From Fimbriimonas ginsengisoli Gsoil 348 (GTDB lineage: Bacteria > Armatimonadota > Fimbriimonadia > Fimbriimonadales > Fimbriimonadaceae), in assembly GCF_000724625.1 (NCBI RefSeq), contig NZ_CP007139.1, positions 4,154,001 through 4,218,000 of the forward strand: a stretch of 64,000 nt of DNA. Reading direction: 5' to 3'. The translations under genes were made by a program, and so were the position numbers. Each line of letters opens with the position of its first letter. The first letter of the stretch is position 1. The notes under the pieces were generated by a model. It saw nothing but the letters and a program-made list of their open reading frames with translations, made no database searches and had not been told where the DNA came from. Below are positions 1-8,883 of the stretch, piece after piece.

Positions 1-156
1 GGGATCCGCAAGCCGGGCCGAATGGGTACCGACACGATCACCCAGAAAGGGCTGAAAGTCGTTAAGGTCGACGTCGAGCGAAATCTCGTCCTCGTGGACG
101 GATCCGTTCCCGGCCCGAACGGCGCCCAGGTGACCATTAACAAGGTGGCGAGGTAA
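1..156 (+). CDS. rplC: 50S ribosomal protein L3, C-terminal part (5' truncated by window edge)
   Basis: Frame 1 is open from the first base to TAA at 154-156 and gives about 51 residues. They begin GIRKPGRMGTDTITQKGLKV and end INKVAR, which is the conserved C-terminal part of L3, including the GRMG segment that contacts 23S rRNA. L3 is an early-assembling large-subunit protein. The next gene, rplD, starts 2 nt after the stop, as in the S10 operon. The N-terminal three quarters lie outside the window, so nothing can be said about its start or about rpsJ upstream. Confidence 0.95.
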   Translation, partial: GIRKPGRMGTDTITQKGLKVVKVDVERNLVLVDGSVPGPNGAQVTINKVAR

Positions 157-158
157 AG

Positions 159-830
159 ATGGCACAGCTCGATATCAAGGGCAAAGACGGTAAAACCGTT
201 GGCCAGCACACCCTGAGCGATAAGATCGCCAACGCCAGCGTCAGCATGGTCACCGCTCACCGAACGGTCGTCGCCGAAGAAGCGAACGCCCGCCAGGGAA
301 CGCAGAAGGCGAAGACCCGCAGCGAAGTTCGCGGCGGTGGTCGCAAGCCGTACAAGCAGAAGAAGACCGGTAACGCCCGCCAGGGTTCGATCCGAGCTCC
401 GCACTATGCCCACGGTGGAATGGCGCTCGCCGTCGCTCCGCGCGACTACGACAAGAAGGTGAACAAGAAGGAGCGGCGCGCCGCGATTCTTGCCGCCCTC
501 GGCGCGCACTTCGAAGCCGGAAACGTTAGCATCGTCGACAGCATCACGTTCGCCGCGCCGAAGACCAAGGACGCGACCGCAATGCTCGAGGCGCTTGGCC
601 TCAACGGTCAGCGCCGGCTGCTTATCGTGCTCCCCGAGTACGACGAGGTGGTGCTGAAGTCGTTCCGCAATCTTCCGAACGTGACCGTTCGCACGGCTCC
701 GGCGAGCACCGCCGGCGGCGCCGAGGCGCCGAAAACCGCGGTCTTCTCGACTCGCGACCTGCTGTTGGCTCACAAGCTGATCGTGGTTCAAGAGGCGCTT
801 AGCCGCATCGAGGAGGTTTGGGCGAAGTGA
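159..830 (+). CDS. rplD: 50S ribosomal protein L4
   Basis: The 223-aa product has the L4 core, with the basic, Gly-rich loop that lines the exit tunnel (EVRGGGRKPYKQKKTGNARQ around residues 56-75) followed by GSIRAPHYAHGG. L4 binds 23S rRNA and in E. coli also represses the S10 operon; whether it does so here is unknown. The length is normal (about 200-220 aa). It starts with ATG 2 nt after the rplC stop, and its own stop TGA overlaps the likely GTG start of rplW as GTGA, which suggests translational coupling. Confidence 0.97.
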   Translation: MAQLDIKGKDGKTVGQHTLSDKIANASVSMVTAHRTVVAEEANARQGTQKAKTRSEVRGGGRKPYKQKKTGNARQGSIRAPHYAHGGMALAVAPRDYDKKVNKKERRAAILAALGAHFEAGNVSIVDSITFAAPKTKDATAMLEALGLNGQRRLLIVLPEYDEVVLKSFRNLPNVTVRTAPASTAGGAEAPKTAVFSTRDLLLAHKLIVVQEALSRIEEVWAK

Positions 831-1240
831 AGAACCCGCACAACATTATTCTGCGACCGCACATCACGGAGAAGTCGGTCGGACTGTCTTATGGCGACGA
901 TCAGGGAGCGCTCAAGCGCCTCCGAAACGAAGCCAAGAAGGCGGCTCCCGGCGACAAGAAAGCTCGCGAAGTGCAGGTAACCGACGAAGATCTCGTCCGC
1001 AAGTACACGTTTATCGTGGCTCGCGACGCGAACAAGATCGAAATTAAGAGCGCCATCGAGGCGATCTACAACGAAGGCAAGAAGGCCGACCAAGCGATCT
1101 CCGTGACCGCGGTCCGCACCGTCAAGGTGCTCGGTAAGAAGCGAAAGCGCGGACAGCGCAGCAGCGGCTTCGAGCCGGATCGTAAGAAGGCGATCGTAAC
1201 GCTTGCGAAGGGCCAGATGCTCGAGGATTACGGAGTCTAA
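827..1240 (+). CDS. rplW: 50S ribosomal protein L23 with an internal insertion
   Basis: The product has the L23 hallmarks: [10 protein letters not shown] at the N-terminus, [23 protein letters not shown] in the middle, and a KKRKRG basic loop followed by [12 protein letters not shown]23 sits at the tunnel exit and docks trigger factor and SRP. I place the start at GTG 827, 10 nt after AGGAGG (811-816) and overlapping the rplD stop as GTGA. The TTG at 818 would lie only 1 nt from the Shine-Dalgarno sequence. Oddity: about 35 charged residues (from [10 protein letters not shown] to VTDEDLVR) separate the ITEKS and KYTF motifs, where bacterial L23 usually has about 10. The product is 137 aa against the usual 95-100. 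Confidence 0.93.
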   Translation: MKNPHNIILRPHITEKSVGLSYGDDQGALKRLRNEAKKAAPGDKKAREVQVTDEDLVRKYTFIVARDANKIEIKSAIEAIYNEGKKADQAISVTAVRTVKVLGKKRKRGQRSSGFEPDRKKAIVTLAKGQMLEDYGV

Positions 1241-1241
1241 G

Positions 1242-2075
1242 ATGCCAACTCGACAGTATAAGCCGACCTCGCCAGGCCGACGCCATATGATTGGCGCGAC
1301 CTATTCCGAGGTCACCGCAAGCAAGCCGGAAAGGTCGCTGCTTAAGGCTAAGCCAAAGAGCGGCGGCCGCAACAGCTACGGCCGTATCACCTCGTTCAAC
1401 CGAGGCGGCGGCAACAAGAACAAGTACCGCATGATCGACTTCAAGCGGGATAAGGACGGCGTACAGGCCAAGGTCGCGACGATCGAATACGATCCGAACC
1501 GAACCTGCCGAATCGCGCTGCTCCACTATCTCGACGGTGAGAAGCGATACATCCTCGCGCCGAAGAACCTGACGGTGGGCACCCGCGTGGAGAGCGGTCC
1601 GGAAGCGGACATCCTCCCGGGGAACGCGCTTCCGCTCAAGAACATTCCGCTTGGCACGCTCGTTCACAACATCGAGCTTCAGCCGAAGCGCGGTGGGCAG
1701 ATGGTCCGGTCCGCCGGAACCGCCGCCCAGGTTATGGCCAAAGAAGGGAACTACGTGACCCTTCGCTTGCCGAGCGGCGAGATGCGGATGGTGCACAACA
1801 CCTGCCGCGCCACCGTCGGCGAAGTTGGCAATGCCGAGCACGAGAACGAGTCGATCGGTAAGGCCGGTAAGAACCGCGGCCTCGGCCGCAAGCCGCACGT
1901 TCGTGGCGTCGTCAAGTCGCCGCGAGACCACCCACACGGTGGTGGTGAGGCGAAGTCGCCGGTCGGACGCAAGAAGGGTCCGGTCGACCGCTGGGGCAAC
2001 AAGGCGCTGGGTCAGAAGACTCGCCGCAACAAGTCCAGCCAAAAGTTCATCGTCCGCCGCCGAACTTCCAAGTAA
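1242..2075 (+). CDS. rplB: 50S ribosomal protein L2
   Basis: This is a full-length L2 of 277 aa starting [16 protein letters not shown], 1 nt after the rplW stop. Its C-terminal part carries [20 protein letters not shown], the universally conserved loop whose His lies near the peptidyl-transferase centre. L2 is needed for subunit association and peptidyl transfer. An upstream in-frame ATG at 1203 lies inside rplW and is rejected. The usual next gene, rpsS, is absent here: a strong terminator follows, and rpsS lies at 13080-13367 on the other strand. Confidence 0.97.
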   Translation: MPTRQYKPTSPGRRHMIGATYSEVTASKPERSLLKAKPKSGGRNSYGRITSFNRGGGNKNKYRMIDFKRDKDGVQAKVATIEYDPNRTCRIALLHYLDGEKRYILAPKNLTVGTRVESGPEADILPGNALPLKNIPLGTLVHNIELQPKRGGQMVRSAGTAAQVMAKEGNYVTLRLPSGEMRMVHNTCRATVGEVGNAEHENESIGKAGKNRGLGRKPHVRGVVKSPRDHPHGGGEAKSPVGRKKGPVDRWGNKALGQKTRRNKSSQKFIVRRRTSK

Positions 2076-2092
2076 GGCGCGAGCGTTTCATT

Positions 2093-2131
2093 ACAGGCGT
2101 CCCGAGTTTCTCGGGACGCCTGTTTTGTTTT
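2093..2131 (+). terminator. Intrinsic terminator of the rplC-rplD-rplW-rplB unit
   Basis: A perfect 14-bp stem is formed by 2093-2106 (ACAGGCGTCCCGAG) and 2110-2123, with a TTT loop and the T-rich tail TTTGTTTTT. It lies 17 nt after the rplB stop. It ends transcription exactly where most bacteria continue into rpsS, so the shortened operon is a settled transcription unit. Confidence 0.92.
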
Positions 2132-2139
2132 TGCGGAGG

Positions 2140-2225
2140 CGGTTGGCAGTCCGGAGGTAGCACCGGCTCCCAGCCGATGACCGCCGCTCCGCCGGCGGGG
2201 CAGAGCTGGAGCTCTGCGGTCCGTA
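2140..2225. repeat. Intergenic GC hairpin repeats
   Basis: Between the terminator and the ABC-2 permease lie short palindromes such as GGTAGCACCGGCTCCCAGCC and GCAGAGCTGGAGCTCTGC. The motif GGCTGGGAGCCGGTGC recurs in opposite orientation near 45595-45612, and variants occur at 19717, 29690 and 54808. No gene is seen here. Confidence 0.6.
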
Positions 2226-2230
2226 TGGGA

Positions 2231-3031
2231 TTAGAGGCCGACGCCGGTGTAATGCCTTAGGCCCTTTCTCCACAGGAATTTGGCGGCGGCGTAGGCGATG
2301 ACGATCCAGATGCACTGGATGCCGATCGTCTGCCAGGCGGCGGCGCCGGTGACGCGACCGATGAGGATCTCGGTGGGCGCGCCAGTGGTGAAATAGAACG
2401 GGAACGCTTTGGCGAGGCCGGCGGCCCAGGCGGGCAGAAGCGAGATCGGGAAGAGCTGGCCCGACAAGAACAGCATCGGGATGTAATACAGCTCGAAGAT
2501 CGAATAGACCTCCTGGGTGTACAGCGCCAGCATCGCCATCGCCATAACGACTGTAAAGCTGACGAAGTGGCCGAGCACCAGCGACAGCCAGAATTCGGGT
2601 CCGAAGTGCAGGGTCGCGTCTCCTAGGAGGGAGCGATAGAGGATCAGGAGAAGCACGAAGACGGGAGCGAACAGCGAGACCCGGATGATACGCCAGGACA
2701 GGTTCCGGATGTAGCTGATCTGAAAGAAGCTCATCGGTCGGAGAAGCGCAGTCGAAAATTGTCCCTCCTTGATCTCCACGGCGAGGTCCCACATGATGTG
2801 GCTGGTCACAAAAGAGCCGAGCATCAGCATGCAGAGGTAGTAGAGAACGAAGTCGCTCGTTCGGTACCCGGCGATGGCCCCGGCTTTGCTGGCGTGTGAC
2901 CACACGAGCGGCATGGTAACCGCGGTAGTAACGTCCGTCAGGATCCAGATGATCCCGCTGGCCCGGTAGGCGAGCCCCTCCTGGAAGTAGATCGCGAATA
3001 CGGCTTTCCACTTGCGCAGGGCAACTTCCAT
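2231..3031 (-). CDS. ABC-2 type transporter permease (DUF990-like)
   Basis: This is a 266-aa integral membrane protein with about six hydrophobic segments (residues about 20-45, 60-85, 110-135, 145-170, 180-205, 230-250). The layout and motifs such as EIKEGQFSTALLRPMSF match the ABC-2 permeases of the DUF990/daunorubicin-exporter-like group, which export drugs or lipids together with a separate ATPase and usually a sister permease. No ATPase gene is adjacent. The gene is isolated, flanked by the rplB terminator and a divergent secreted protein gene. Start ATG at 3031. Substrate unknown. Confidence 0.8.
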   Translation of the reverse strand: MEVALRKWKAVFAIYFQEGLAYRASGIIWILTDVTTAVTMPLVWSHASKAGAIAGYRTSDFVLYYLCMLMLGSFVTSHIMWDLAVEIKEGQFSTALLRPMSFFQISYIRNLSWRIIRVSLFAPVFVLLLILYRSLLGDATLHFGPEFWLSLVLGHFVSFTVVMAMAMLALYTQEVYSIFELYYIPMLFLSGQLFPISLLPAWAAGLAKAFPFYFTTGAPTEILIGRVTGAAAWQTIGIQCIWIVIAYAAAKFLWRKGLRHYTGVGL

Positions 3032-3169
3032 AAATCTATGCTACCGTCCGGCGTCTACTCCACGATTTTCTTGGCGCCCTCGTAATTGTATCAGTATTGC
3101 TTGTTGCGACCAATAGCGCACCAAGGAGGCGGAGGGAAACCAGCTCAAAGTGCGAAGCTATCTGTTGGT

Positions 3170-3874
3170 ATGCGAGTTCGTTTTTTCGCGATAACCATCG
3201 CCTCTTTGGCGTTGGCTGCAGTCGCCTCCGCCACGGGCCAAGCCCGGATCGCGGTTGGCAAGTACAAGTGGGTTCCGGCGGAAGATACGATTTCGTTCTA
3301 CAAGCGACACAAGCTGCCGATGCCGAGCGCGGTGCTTTGGATGAACGCCAGCGGCGTTTTCCGTCATGTCCTGACCGACGACCAAGGCACGGATACCACG
3401 CTCGGTACCTACACCGTAAAGGCCGACGAGATCACGTTCAAGATCGAAACCGGTGACGGCGTCGGATTGCCTCGCAAGATGAAGCTGGAGCTCGACAGCA
3501 TCAGCGCCACTGGAACGTCGTTCCTAAGGGATAAGAAAGTCCAGTTGACGCCGACGGCTCCGAGCGCACCGGCGGCGGACTCGATGCCGGACTGGGTTGT
3601 CGGGACGTGGACGCTTCACCGGAATGGGGCGGAGGACTCGACCACTCGCTTCTCGTTCACATCAAACGGCACCTTTCGGTACAAGGGGCTGGGCGGCACA
3701 TCCGCCGGGACATTCACGGTCTCCGACACCGGCATCGATCTCTTCTATTCGGAGATCGACGGGGAGCCCGTAGACCAAGGGGTAAAGATGCACAAGACGC
3801 TTCCGCTCCTTGAGGAGAAGGCCGCCTTTATGGTCGACACCTACCGCTACGAAAAGTCGTCGGCTGGTAAATAG
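3170..3874 (+). CDS. Secreted two-domain lipocalin-like protein, paralog 1
   Basis: The start is set at ATG 3170, which gives a clean signal peptide (MRVRFFAITIASLALAAVASA); the longer frame from 3086 would bury it. The mature part has two similar halves of about 90 residues. Each has a G-x-W/Y opening, a D/SNGTFRY-type strand and a G-T-Y/F-T-V strand, which suggests a duplicated small beta-barrel (lipocalin-like) domain. The next gene at 3999 encodes a paralog with the shared C-terminal motif SEIDG-PVD-G---HK-LP. The molecular function is unknown; it is probably a periplasmic or secreted binding protein. Confidence 0.75.
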   Translation: MRVRFFAITIASLALAAVASATGQARIAVGKYKWVPAEDTISFYKRHKLPMPSAVLWMNASGVFRHVLTDDQGTDTTLGTYTVKADEITFKIETGDGVGLPRKMKLELDSISATGTSFLRDKKVQLTPTAPSAPAADSMPDWVVGTWTLHRNGAEDSTTRFSFTSNGTFRYKGLGGTSAGTFTVSDTGIDLFYSEIDGEPVDQGVKMHKTLPLLEEKAAFMVDTYRYEKSSAGK

Positions 3875-3998
3875 ACGGGGAAACTTCTTCAGACGTCCGA
3901 TTCTTTCGTTCGGTTCGTCCATGTTTAGCTAAGAAACTAGCACTGGACCGCGTAGACGCGTATCAGCCGATCTCCGATACTCCTCCAAGGAATCGGAT

Positions 3999-4709
3999 AT
4001 GCGAAAGATCGTTCTTACCCTTGCTCTGGCCGCCTTCTCGGCGGCTTCCTTTGCCGTCACCCGCGATCGTGTCGCGGGTTTCTATCACCTCGTTCCGAAC
4101 GAGGAAACAAGGCGCTTTTGCCGTCGCCACCATATCGACCTTCCGACCGGCCGACTCGTGATGCGCGACGATCGAACCTTCAAGCTGACGTATTCGGACG
4201 ACGAGGGGGTCGAGAGGACCGCCGGCACATACGATATCGAAGACGGGACGGTGCGGTTCGTCATCGAGTCCGGATTTGGCGTCGGTCTACCGCCTGAGTT
4301 GCGGCTAGAGGAGAGCTGCCTCCGATCCGACCGAACCGAATACGCTCGAGACGAGGAAGTGCGCGAGGTTCCTGTTCGTCCGCGCGAGGAGCCCCGGAGC
4401 CGGCCCCAACCACGATACGAAGCGGGCCGACACAGCGGATCGATCGAAGGGACCTGGCGCATGGTCCGAGGAAACGGAATCGACAGCAACACGAAGTTCG
4501 TGTTCAGCTCCGATGGAACGTTCCGGTACGTCGGCGATAATAGCTCCAGCCGCGGCCGATACAGCCTGAGCGATCAGGGGATTGAATTGGTCTGGTCGGA
4601 AATCGACGGCCAACCCGTCGACCGGGGCGCGAACGTTCACAAGTGCCTCCCGTTCTCCTACAGCGGCGACGCGTTCTACGTGGACGACTACCGCTACGAG
4701 CGCAGATAG
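3999..4709 (+). CDS. Secreted two-domain lipocalin-like protein, paralog 2
   Basis: This 236-aa product is a tandem paralog of the preceding gene. It has the signal peptide MRKIVLTLALAAFSAASFA, an N-terminal half with GFYHLVPNEETRRF and an ESGFGVGLPPELRL motif (compare ETGDGVGLPRKMKL in paralog 1), a basic Pro/Arg-rich linker around residues 125-145, and a C-terminal half with GTWRMVRGNG, SSDGTFRYVGD and SEIDGQPVDRG. The two genes lie 124 nt apart on one strand and probably arose by duplication. An ATCGGATATG context precedes the start. Function unknown. Confidence 0.75.
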   Translation: MRKIVLTLALAAFSAASFAVTRDRVAGFYHLVPNEETRRFCRRHHIDLPTGRLVMRDDRTFKLTYSDDEGVERTAGTYDIEDGTVRFVIESGFGVGLPPELRLEESCLRSDRTEYARDEEVREVPVRPREEPRSRPQPRYEAGRHSGSIEGTWRMVRGNGIDSNTKFVFSSDGTFRYVGDNSSSRGRYSLSDQGIELVWSEIDGQPVDRGANVHKCLPFSYSGDAFYVDDYRYERR

Positions 4710-4831
4710 AACGTCAGGGGCAACCGCCCCTGACAAATTGCCTTACCACGAGTTGCTTCGGCACCGGTGTGATGCCTGACGGCGTCCTCGTTCTGGATAC
4801 TCTCAAATAGGCCGCCGCTCGCCTTAACTCG

Positions 4832-4866
4832 AGCTGCCAACTGCAAACCGCTAACTGCCAACCCGC
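4832..4866. repeat. Period-7 degenerate tandem array (AACTGCC type)
   Basis: Five 7-nt units read AGCTGCC-AACTGCA-AACCGCT-AACTGCC-AACCCGC. The array sits 21 nt upstream of the GH3 gene and belongs to the dispersed period-7/8 class described in the findings. Confidence 0.7.
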
Positions 4867-4887
4867 AAGGAATGCTAGGCTAACAGC

Positions 4888-7461
4888 ATGTCGATGCTTG
4901 CGTTGGCCTTTGCGCTGGTGGCCCAGGATGCTACTGCCCCGTATCTCAATCCTTCTTTGCCGGTCGAACAACGGTCGGCGGACCTTGTCTCCCGGCTGAC
5001 CTTGGCGGAGAAAGTCGCCCAGATGCAGAACGAGGCGCCGGCGGTGCCTCGGCTCGGCATTCCCGCCTACGTTTGGTGGAGCGAGGCGCTGCACGGCGCG
5101 GTGGGGAACCCGGTAACGGTCTATCCCCAGGCGATCGGCCTCGCTTCGAGCTTCGACACGCTGCTGATGGCAAACGTCGCCTCCGCGATCTCCGACGAGG
5201 GGCGGGCCCGCTATTACGACACGCTCAAGCGACGCGGTCGAACCGGCATGCACCAAGGGCTCGACTTCTGGGCGCCGAACATCAATATTTTCCGCGACCC
5301 TCGATGGGGCCGCGGCCAGGAAACTTACGGCGAAGACCCGTTTCTGACGAAGCGGATGGCGATCGCCTTCGTGAGCAATTTCCAGGGCGAGCAGAACGGG
5401 AAGTTCAAGGCGATCGCGACGCCTAAGCACTTCGCTGTCCATAGCGGCCCGGATCGGGAGCGGCATCATTTCAACGCCGTCGTCGATCCGCGCGACGAGT
5501 GGAACACCTATTTGCCGGCTTTTCGCGGCGCGGTCACGGAGGCGGGGGCTTGGTCGATCATGTCGGCTTACAGCGCGGTCAACGGGGAGCCGGCCTCCGC
5601 CAGCCCCACGCTACTGGGCAAAATCCTGCGCGATACGTGGGGATTCCAAGGGTACGTCGTTTCGGATTGCGGCGCGATCGGCGATCTCCTCTCCGGACAC
5701 AAGCTAGCCTCGACTGAGGCGGAGGTCTCCGCCAAGGCGGTAACTGCCGGGTGCGACTTGGAGTGCGGCGGGACCTATCACTCCCTGGAGGAGGCGGTCG
5801 CCAAAGGGATCATCTCGGTAGATAAGCTCGACCGCTCTCTAGTGCGGCTATTCGAGGCTCGGATCCGGCTCGGGATGTTCGACACCGCGCAAACCGGACC
5901 GTGGAAGCCAATACCGATGAGCGTGGTGGATTCGCCCGAGCATCGGGCGCTGGCTTTGAAGGCGGCGCGCGAGTCGGTGGTGCTGCTGAAAAACGACGGC
6001 ATCCTGCCCCTAAAGGGGGTTCGATCGTTGGCCGTCATCGGTCCGAACGCCGCCGACCACGACGTTCCGCTAGGGAACTACAACGGAACTCCAGCCCACA
6101 CGACATCGGTTCTGGAAGGGATCCAGCAGGTGGCTCCTCGCGGCACGCGCGTTAGCTACACGAAAGGCTCCTCCCGCCTGGCGGGCGATGGCGGCGAACC
6201 GGTTCCGGCATCGGTTTTGCCAGGTGGCGTCAGTGGCGAGTACTTCTTAAACGAGAACCTACAGGGAAATCCGATCCTCCGGCAGAAGAGCGATAACATC
6301 GACAACGACTGGGGGAGCGACGGGCCGGGAGGCGGAGTGCCCAAAGACGGATTCTCGGCCCGGTGGACGGCGACGCTCGTTCCCAAGGTGAGCGGCGAGT
6401 ACGCGCTCGGCGCACGCGCCGACGATGGGGTGCGGGTCTGGTTGGACGACAAGCAGATCGTGAACGACTGGAGCGTCCATCCCGCGTCGAGCGTCGTGAC
6501 CACGGTTCCGCTCGTCGCCGGACGAAGCTATCGGATCCGGATGGAGTATTACGAGCACGATGGGCAGGCATCGGCAAAGCTGGTTTGGATGCCGCCCGTT
6601 CGGCAGAATTACGCTGAGGCGGTGAATCTGGCCAAGCAAAGCGACGCGGTGGTGATGGTGCTTGGGATCTCCGGCCAGGTGGAGAACGAGGAGAACGACC
6701 GCTCGAACATCGATCTTCCGGCACCCCAGCAGGGTTTGTTGAACGCCGTTTTGGCTACCGGCAAGCCGGTAGTTGTAGTTCTTGAAAGCGGGAGCTGTCT
6801 TACGGTTTCAGACTCTCGCATCCGGGGACTCGTACAAGCGTGGTATCCCGGACAATCCGGCGGCACGGCGGTGGCGGAAGTGCTGTTCGGCAAGGTGAAT
6901 CCAGCCGGACGGCTACCGGTCACTTTCTACAAGTCTTTGGCGCAGGTGCCGCCGATCGCGAACTACAAGATGGATGGTCGCACCTACCGGTACATGAAGG
7001 CGAAGCCGCTCTATCCGTTCGGCTACGGTCTCAGCTACACGCGGTTCCGATACTCGGACGCTCACGTGGAGCGGCGATCCGATAACGGCGGGCTGTTCGT
7101 CACCGTCTCGGTGCGGAATATCGGCAACGTGGAGGGGGATGAAGTGATCCAGGTTTATTCGTCGCGCGAAGGGGCGGCGTGGCCGGAACCGCTACGGAAA
7201 CTGGTTGCCTTCCACCGGGCACACATCCTCCCCGGCGCCAATGTTACGGTCACCATCCCGGTCGACCCAAGAGGGCTGGCCCAGGCGGACGGAAACGGCA
7301 TCCTTACCATTTTGCCGGGCAAGTACCGCATCCATATCGGCGGCGGCCAACCCGGCTACGATCCGGCGACTTCGGGACGGGGGCAAGATGTGACGATGCG
7401 GCTAGACGAGAAGGTGATCCCAACCTCCAAGCAGCGTGTGCTGCCCGCGATCATCAAGTAG
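4888..7461 (+). CDS. Glycoside hydrolase family 3 with inserted PA14 domain
   Basis: The 857-aa product begins with a short signal-like segment (MSMLALAFALVAQ) and then the GH3 N-terminal barrel: WWSEALHG, FWAPNINIFRDPRWGRGQE, KHFAVHSGPDRERH, and VVSDCGAI around residue 260, whose Asp is the expected nucleophile. The C-terminal alpha/beta sandwich (ESVVLLKNDG, VIGPNA) is interrupted by a PA14 domain at about residues 449-575 (GEYFLNENLQG to RIRMEYYEHDG), a common carbohydrate-binding insert. A fibronectin-III-like tail follows. The closest known activities are beta-xylosidase and beta-glucosidase; the substrate cannot be fixed from the sequence. It probably acts outside the cytoplasm on plant-type oligosaccharides. 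Confidence 0.92.
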   Translation: MSMLALAFALVAQDATAPYLNPSLPVEQRSADLVSRLTLAEKVAQMQNEAPAVPRLGIPAYVWWSEALHGAVGNPVTVYPQAIGLASSFDTLLMANVASAISDEGRARYYDTLKRRGRTGMHQGLDFWAPNINIFRDPRWGRGQETYGEDPFLTKRMAIAFVSNFQGEQNGKFKAIATPKHFAVHSGPDRERHHFNAVVDPRDEWNTYLPAFRGAVTEAGAWSIMSAYSAVNGEPASASPTLLGKILRDTWGFQGYVVSDCGAIGDLLSGHKLASTEAEVSAKAVTAGCDLECGGTYHSLEEAVAKGIISVDKLDRSLVRLFEARIRLGMFDTAQTGPWKPIPMSVVDSPEHRALALKAARESVVLLKNDGILPLKGVRSLAVIGPNAADHDVPLGNYNGTPAHTTSVLEGIQQVAPRGTRVSYTKGSSRLAGDGGEPVPASVLPGGVSGEYFLNENLQGNPILRQKSDNIDNDWGSDGPGGGVPKDGFSARWTATLVPKVSGEYALGARADDGVRVWLDDKQIVNDWSVHPASSVVTTVPLVAGRSYRIRMEYYEHDGQASAKLVWMPPVRQNYAEAVNLAKQSDAVVMVLGISGQVENEENDRSNIDLPAPQQGLLNAVLATGKPVVVVLESGSCLTVSDSRIRGLVQAWYPGQSGGTAVAEVLFGKVNPAGRLPVTFYKSLAQVPPIANYKMDGRTYRYMKAKPLYPFGYGLSYTRFRYSDAHVERRSDNGGLFVTVSVRNIGNVEGDEVIQVYSSREGAAWPEPLRKLVAFHRAHILPGANVTVTIPVDPRGLAQADGNGILTILPGKYRIHIGGGQPGYDPATSGRGQDVTMRLDEKVIPTSKQRVLPAIIK

Positions 7462-7466
7462 CGCCG

Positions 7467-7922
7467 ATGGGTTCGGGCATCTCAAAGATCGTCAAGGCGC
7501 CGCGGGAGAGGGTGTATCTTGCCCTCACCGACCCCGCGGCACTGACGGTGTGGCAGGCGCCCGGCGAAATGACCGCCTTGGTGCACGAGTTCGACCTCCG
7601 CGTTGGTGGTGGGTATCGCATGTCGCTCTTCTATCCCTCGTCGGAACCGGAGGGCCGAGGAAAGACCTCCGGAAGGGAAGACCGCTTCACGGCGCGGTTC
7701 GTGGAGCTCGTTCCACCGGAGAAGGTTGTGCAAGCGATCAACTTTGATTCCGCGGATCCGGCCTTCGCGGGGGAGATGACTATGACGGTCAGCCTGGAAA
7801 CCGTACGCGATGGAACGGAAGTGACGATCTCGTTCGACGGCATTCCTCCCGGTATCCGCCCGGAAGATAACGACGCCGGCACGCGGATGTCGTTGGAGAA
7901 ACTGGCGAGGTACGTCGAGTAA
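7467..7922 (+). CDS. SRPBCC/AHSA1-family protein
   Basis: This is a 151-aa START-like protein. IVKAPRERVYLALTDPAALTVWQAPG at the N-terminus and FTARFVELVPPEKVVQ, MTMTVSLETVRDGTEVTI and GTRMSLEKLARYV further on fit the AHSA1 branch of the SRPBCC superfamily, which forms a hydrophobic ligand pocket or binds a chaperone. Start ATG 7467 is 5 nt after the GH3 stop, so the two genes are probably co-transcribed. The ligand is unknown. The longer frame starting at 7179 only runs antisense or in a shifted frame inside GH3 and is rejected. Confidence 0.85.
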   Translation: MGSGISKIVKAPRERVYLALTDPAALTVWQAPGEMTALVHEFDLRVGGGYRMSLFYPSSEPEGRGKTSGREDRFTARFVELVPPEKVVQAINFDSADPAFAGEMTMTVSLETVRDGTEVTISFDGIPPGIRPEDNDAGTRMSLEKLARYVE

Positions 7923-7976
7923 GGACGATCCATGCCGCTCCATCTGATACAATGAACTGTCTCAGGTGATGCAAAA

Positions 7977-8405
7977 GTGATCAACGCCAGTGGAATCGCG
8001 ACGGTTTTGTTCGGGGATGACTTCGAGTCTCGCTCGGTGCGGACGCTCGACGACTTGCGTAGCCGTATCTCCAAGGGCCTTCCGAAGCGAGTTTTGAAGA
8101 ACACGGTTTCGCATGTCGCCGACCGTTCCGGACAGCAAGATCTAATCTATCAAATCGTCCCCCGGGGGACGTTGAGTCGGCGCGATACGCTCACCCCTGA
8201 GGAGAGTGAGCGGGTGGAGCGGCTTGCCCGCGTCATCGCAACTGCCGAGCATGTTTTAGGCGACGAGCTCCAGACCCGGCGGTTCATGACTTCGGCCCAT
8301 CCGTTGCTCGGAGGAAAAACCCCTTTGGAGCTCAGCTATTCGGAATTAGGAGCGAGGCAGGTCGAGGAACTGCTTTGGCGAATCTTCTACGGTGTTACGG
8401 AATAA
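7977..8405 (+). CDS. Antitoxin with MbcA/ParS/Xre toxin-binding domain
   Basis: The 142-aa product ends in HPLLGGKTPLELSYSELGARQVEELLWRIFYGV, the DUF2384/MbcA-ParS toxin-binding domain of Xre-type antitoxins. The N-terminal half (residues about 20-85, with TLTPEESERVERLARVIATA) matches the helix-rich Xre-like part that binds DNA and autoregulates. It precedes and overlaps by 14 nt a RES-domain toxin, the standard RES-Xre type II gene order. Start GTG 7977, preceded by AGGTGAT at 7964-7970. A TACAAT at 7948-7953 could be a -10 box, but no good -35 is visible. Confidence 0.88.
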   Translation: MINASGIATVLFGDDFESRSVRTLDDLRSRISKGLPKRVLKNTVSHVADRSGQQDLIYQIVPRGTLSRRDTLTPEESERVERLARVIATAEHVLGDELQTRRFMTSAHPLLGGKTPLELSYSELGARQVEELLWRIFYGVTE

Positions 8406-8880
8406 GCTCGTCGAACGAGCGTCATCTTTGACCTGCTTTCTGATTGCCGACCGAAGGTACAGCCTTCTGTCGGGAATGGGGGCGGCTCTCTATGGCGGCC
8501 GTTGGAATTCGGTCGGCTCGGAAATGCTCTACACATCTCTAACATTCGCGGGGGCGATCTTGGAGAAGCTGGTTCACACCAACACGGGCTCTATTTCGCA
8601 AACTCAGGCATGGATACGGCTGGAAGTTCCTAGCTCTCTACCGATTCATGCTTTCGAGGAAGACGACATTTCCGACTGGCTGTCCGATCAAGCAGGGTGC
8701 CGGAATTATGGAGACAAATGGCTTATCTCGGGTGCCTCGGTCGGGCTGATTGTGCCGAGCATCATCGGCCGTCCGCACGAGATGAACTTACTCTTGAATC
8801 CGAAGCACCCAGGATTCGGTGAGATTCTCACATCCGAGCCAGCCGCCGTCGATTGGGATCCCAGACTGTTCTCTCGCTAA
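8392..8880 (+). CDS. RES-domain toxin (NAD+-degrading type)
   Basis: The 162-aa product has the RES family signature: an Arg near the N-terminus, YSLLSGMGAALYGGRWNSVG, MLYTSLTFAGAILEKLVH with its Glu, and a late Ser-containing segment SGASVGLIVPSII. Known RES toxins (for example MbcT) degrade or phosphorolyse NAD+ and are neutralised by the adjacent Xre/MbcA antitoxin. The likely GTG start at 8392 lies inside the antitoxin gene (14-nt overlap), so translation is coupled. The conserved R, G-G-R-W-N and E residues are present, so the toxin looks intact. The pair sits directly at the broken end of the inverted ribosomal segment. Confidence 0.88.
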   Translation: MLRNKLVERASSLTCFLIADRRYSLLSGMGAALYGGRWNSVGSEMLYTSLTFAGAILEKLVHTNTGSISQTQAWIRLEVPSSLPIHAFEEDDISDWLSDQAGCRNYGDKWLISGASVGLIVPSIIGRPHEMNLLLNPKHPGFGEILTSEPAAVDWDPRLFSR

Positions 8881-8883
8881 GGC

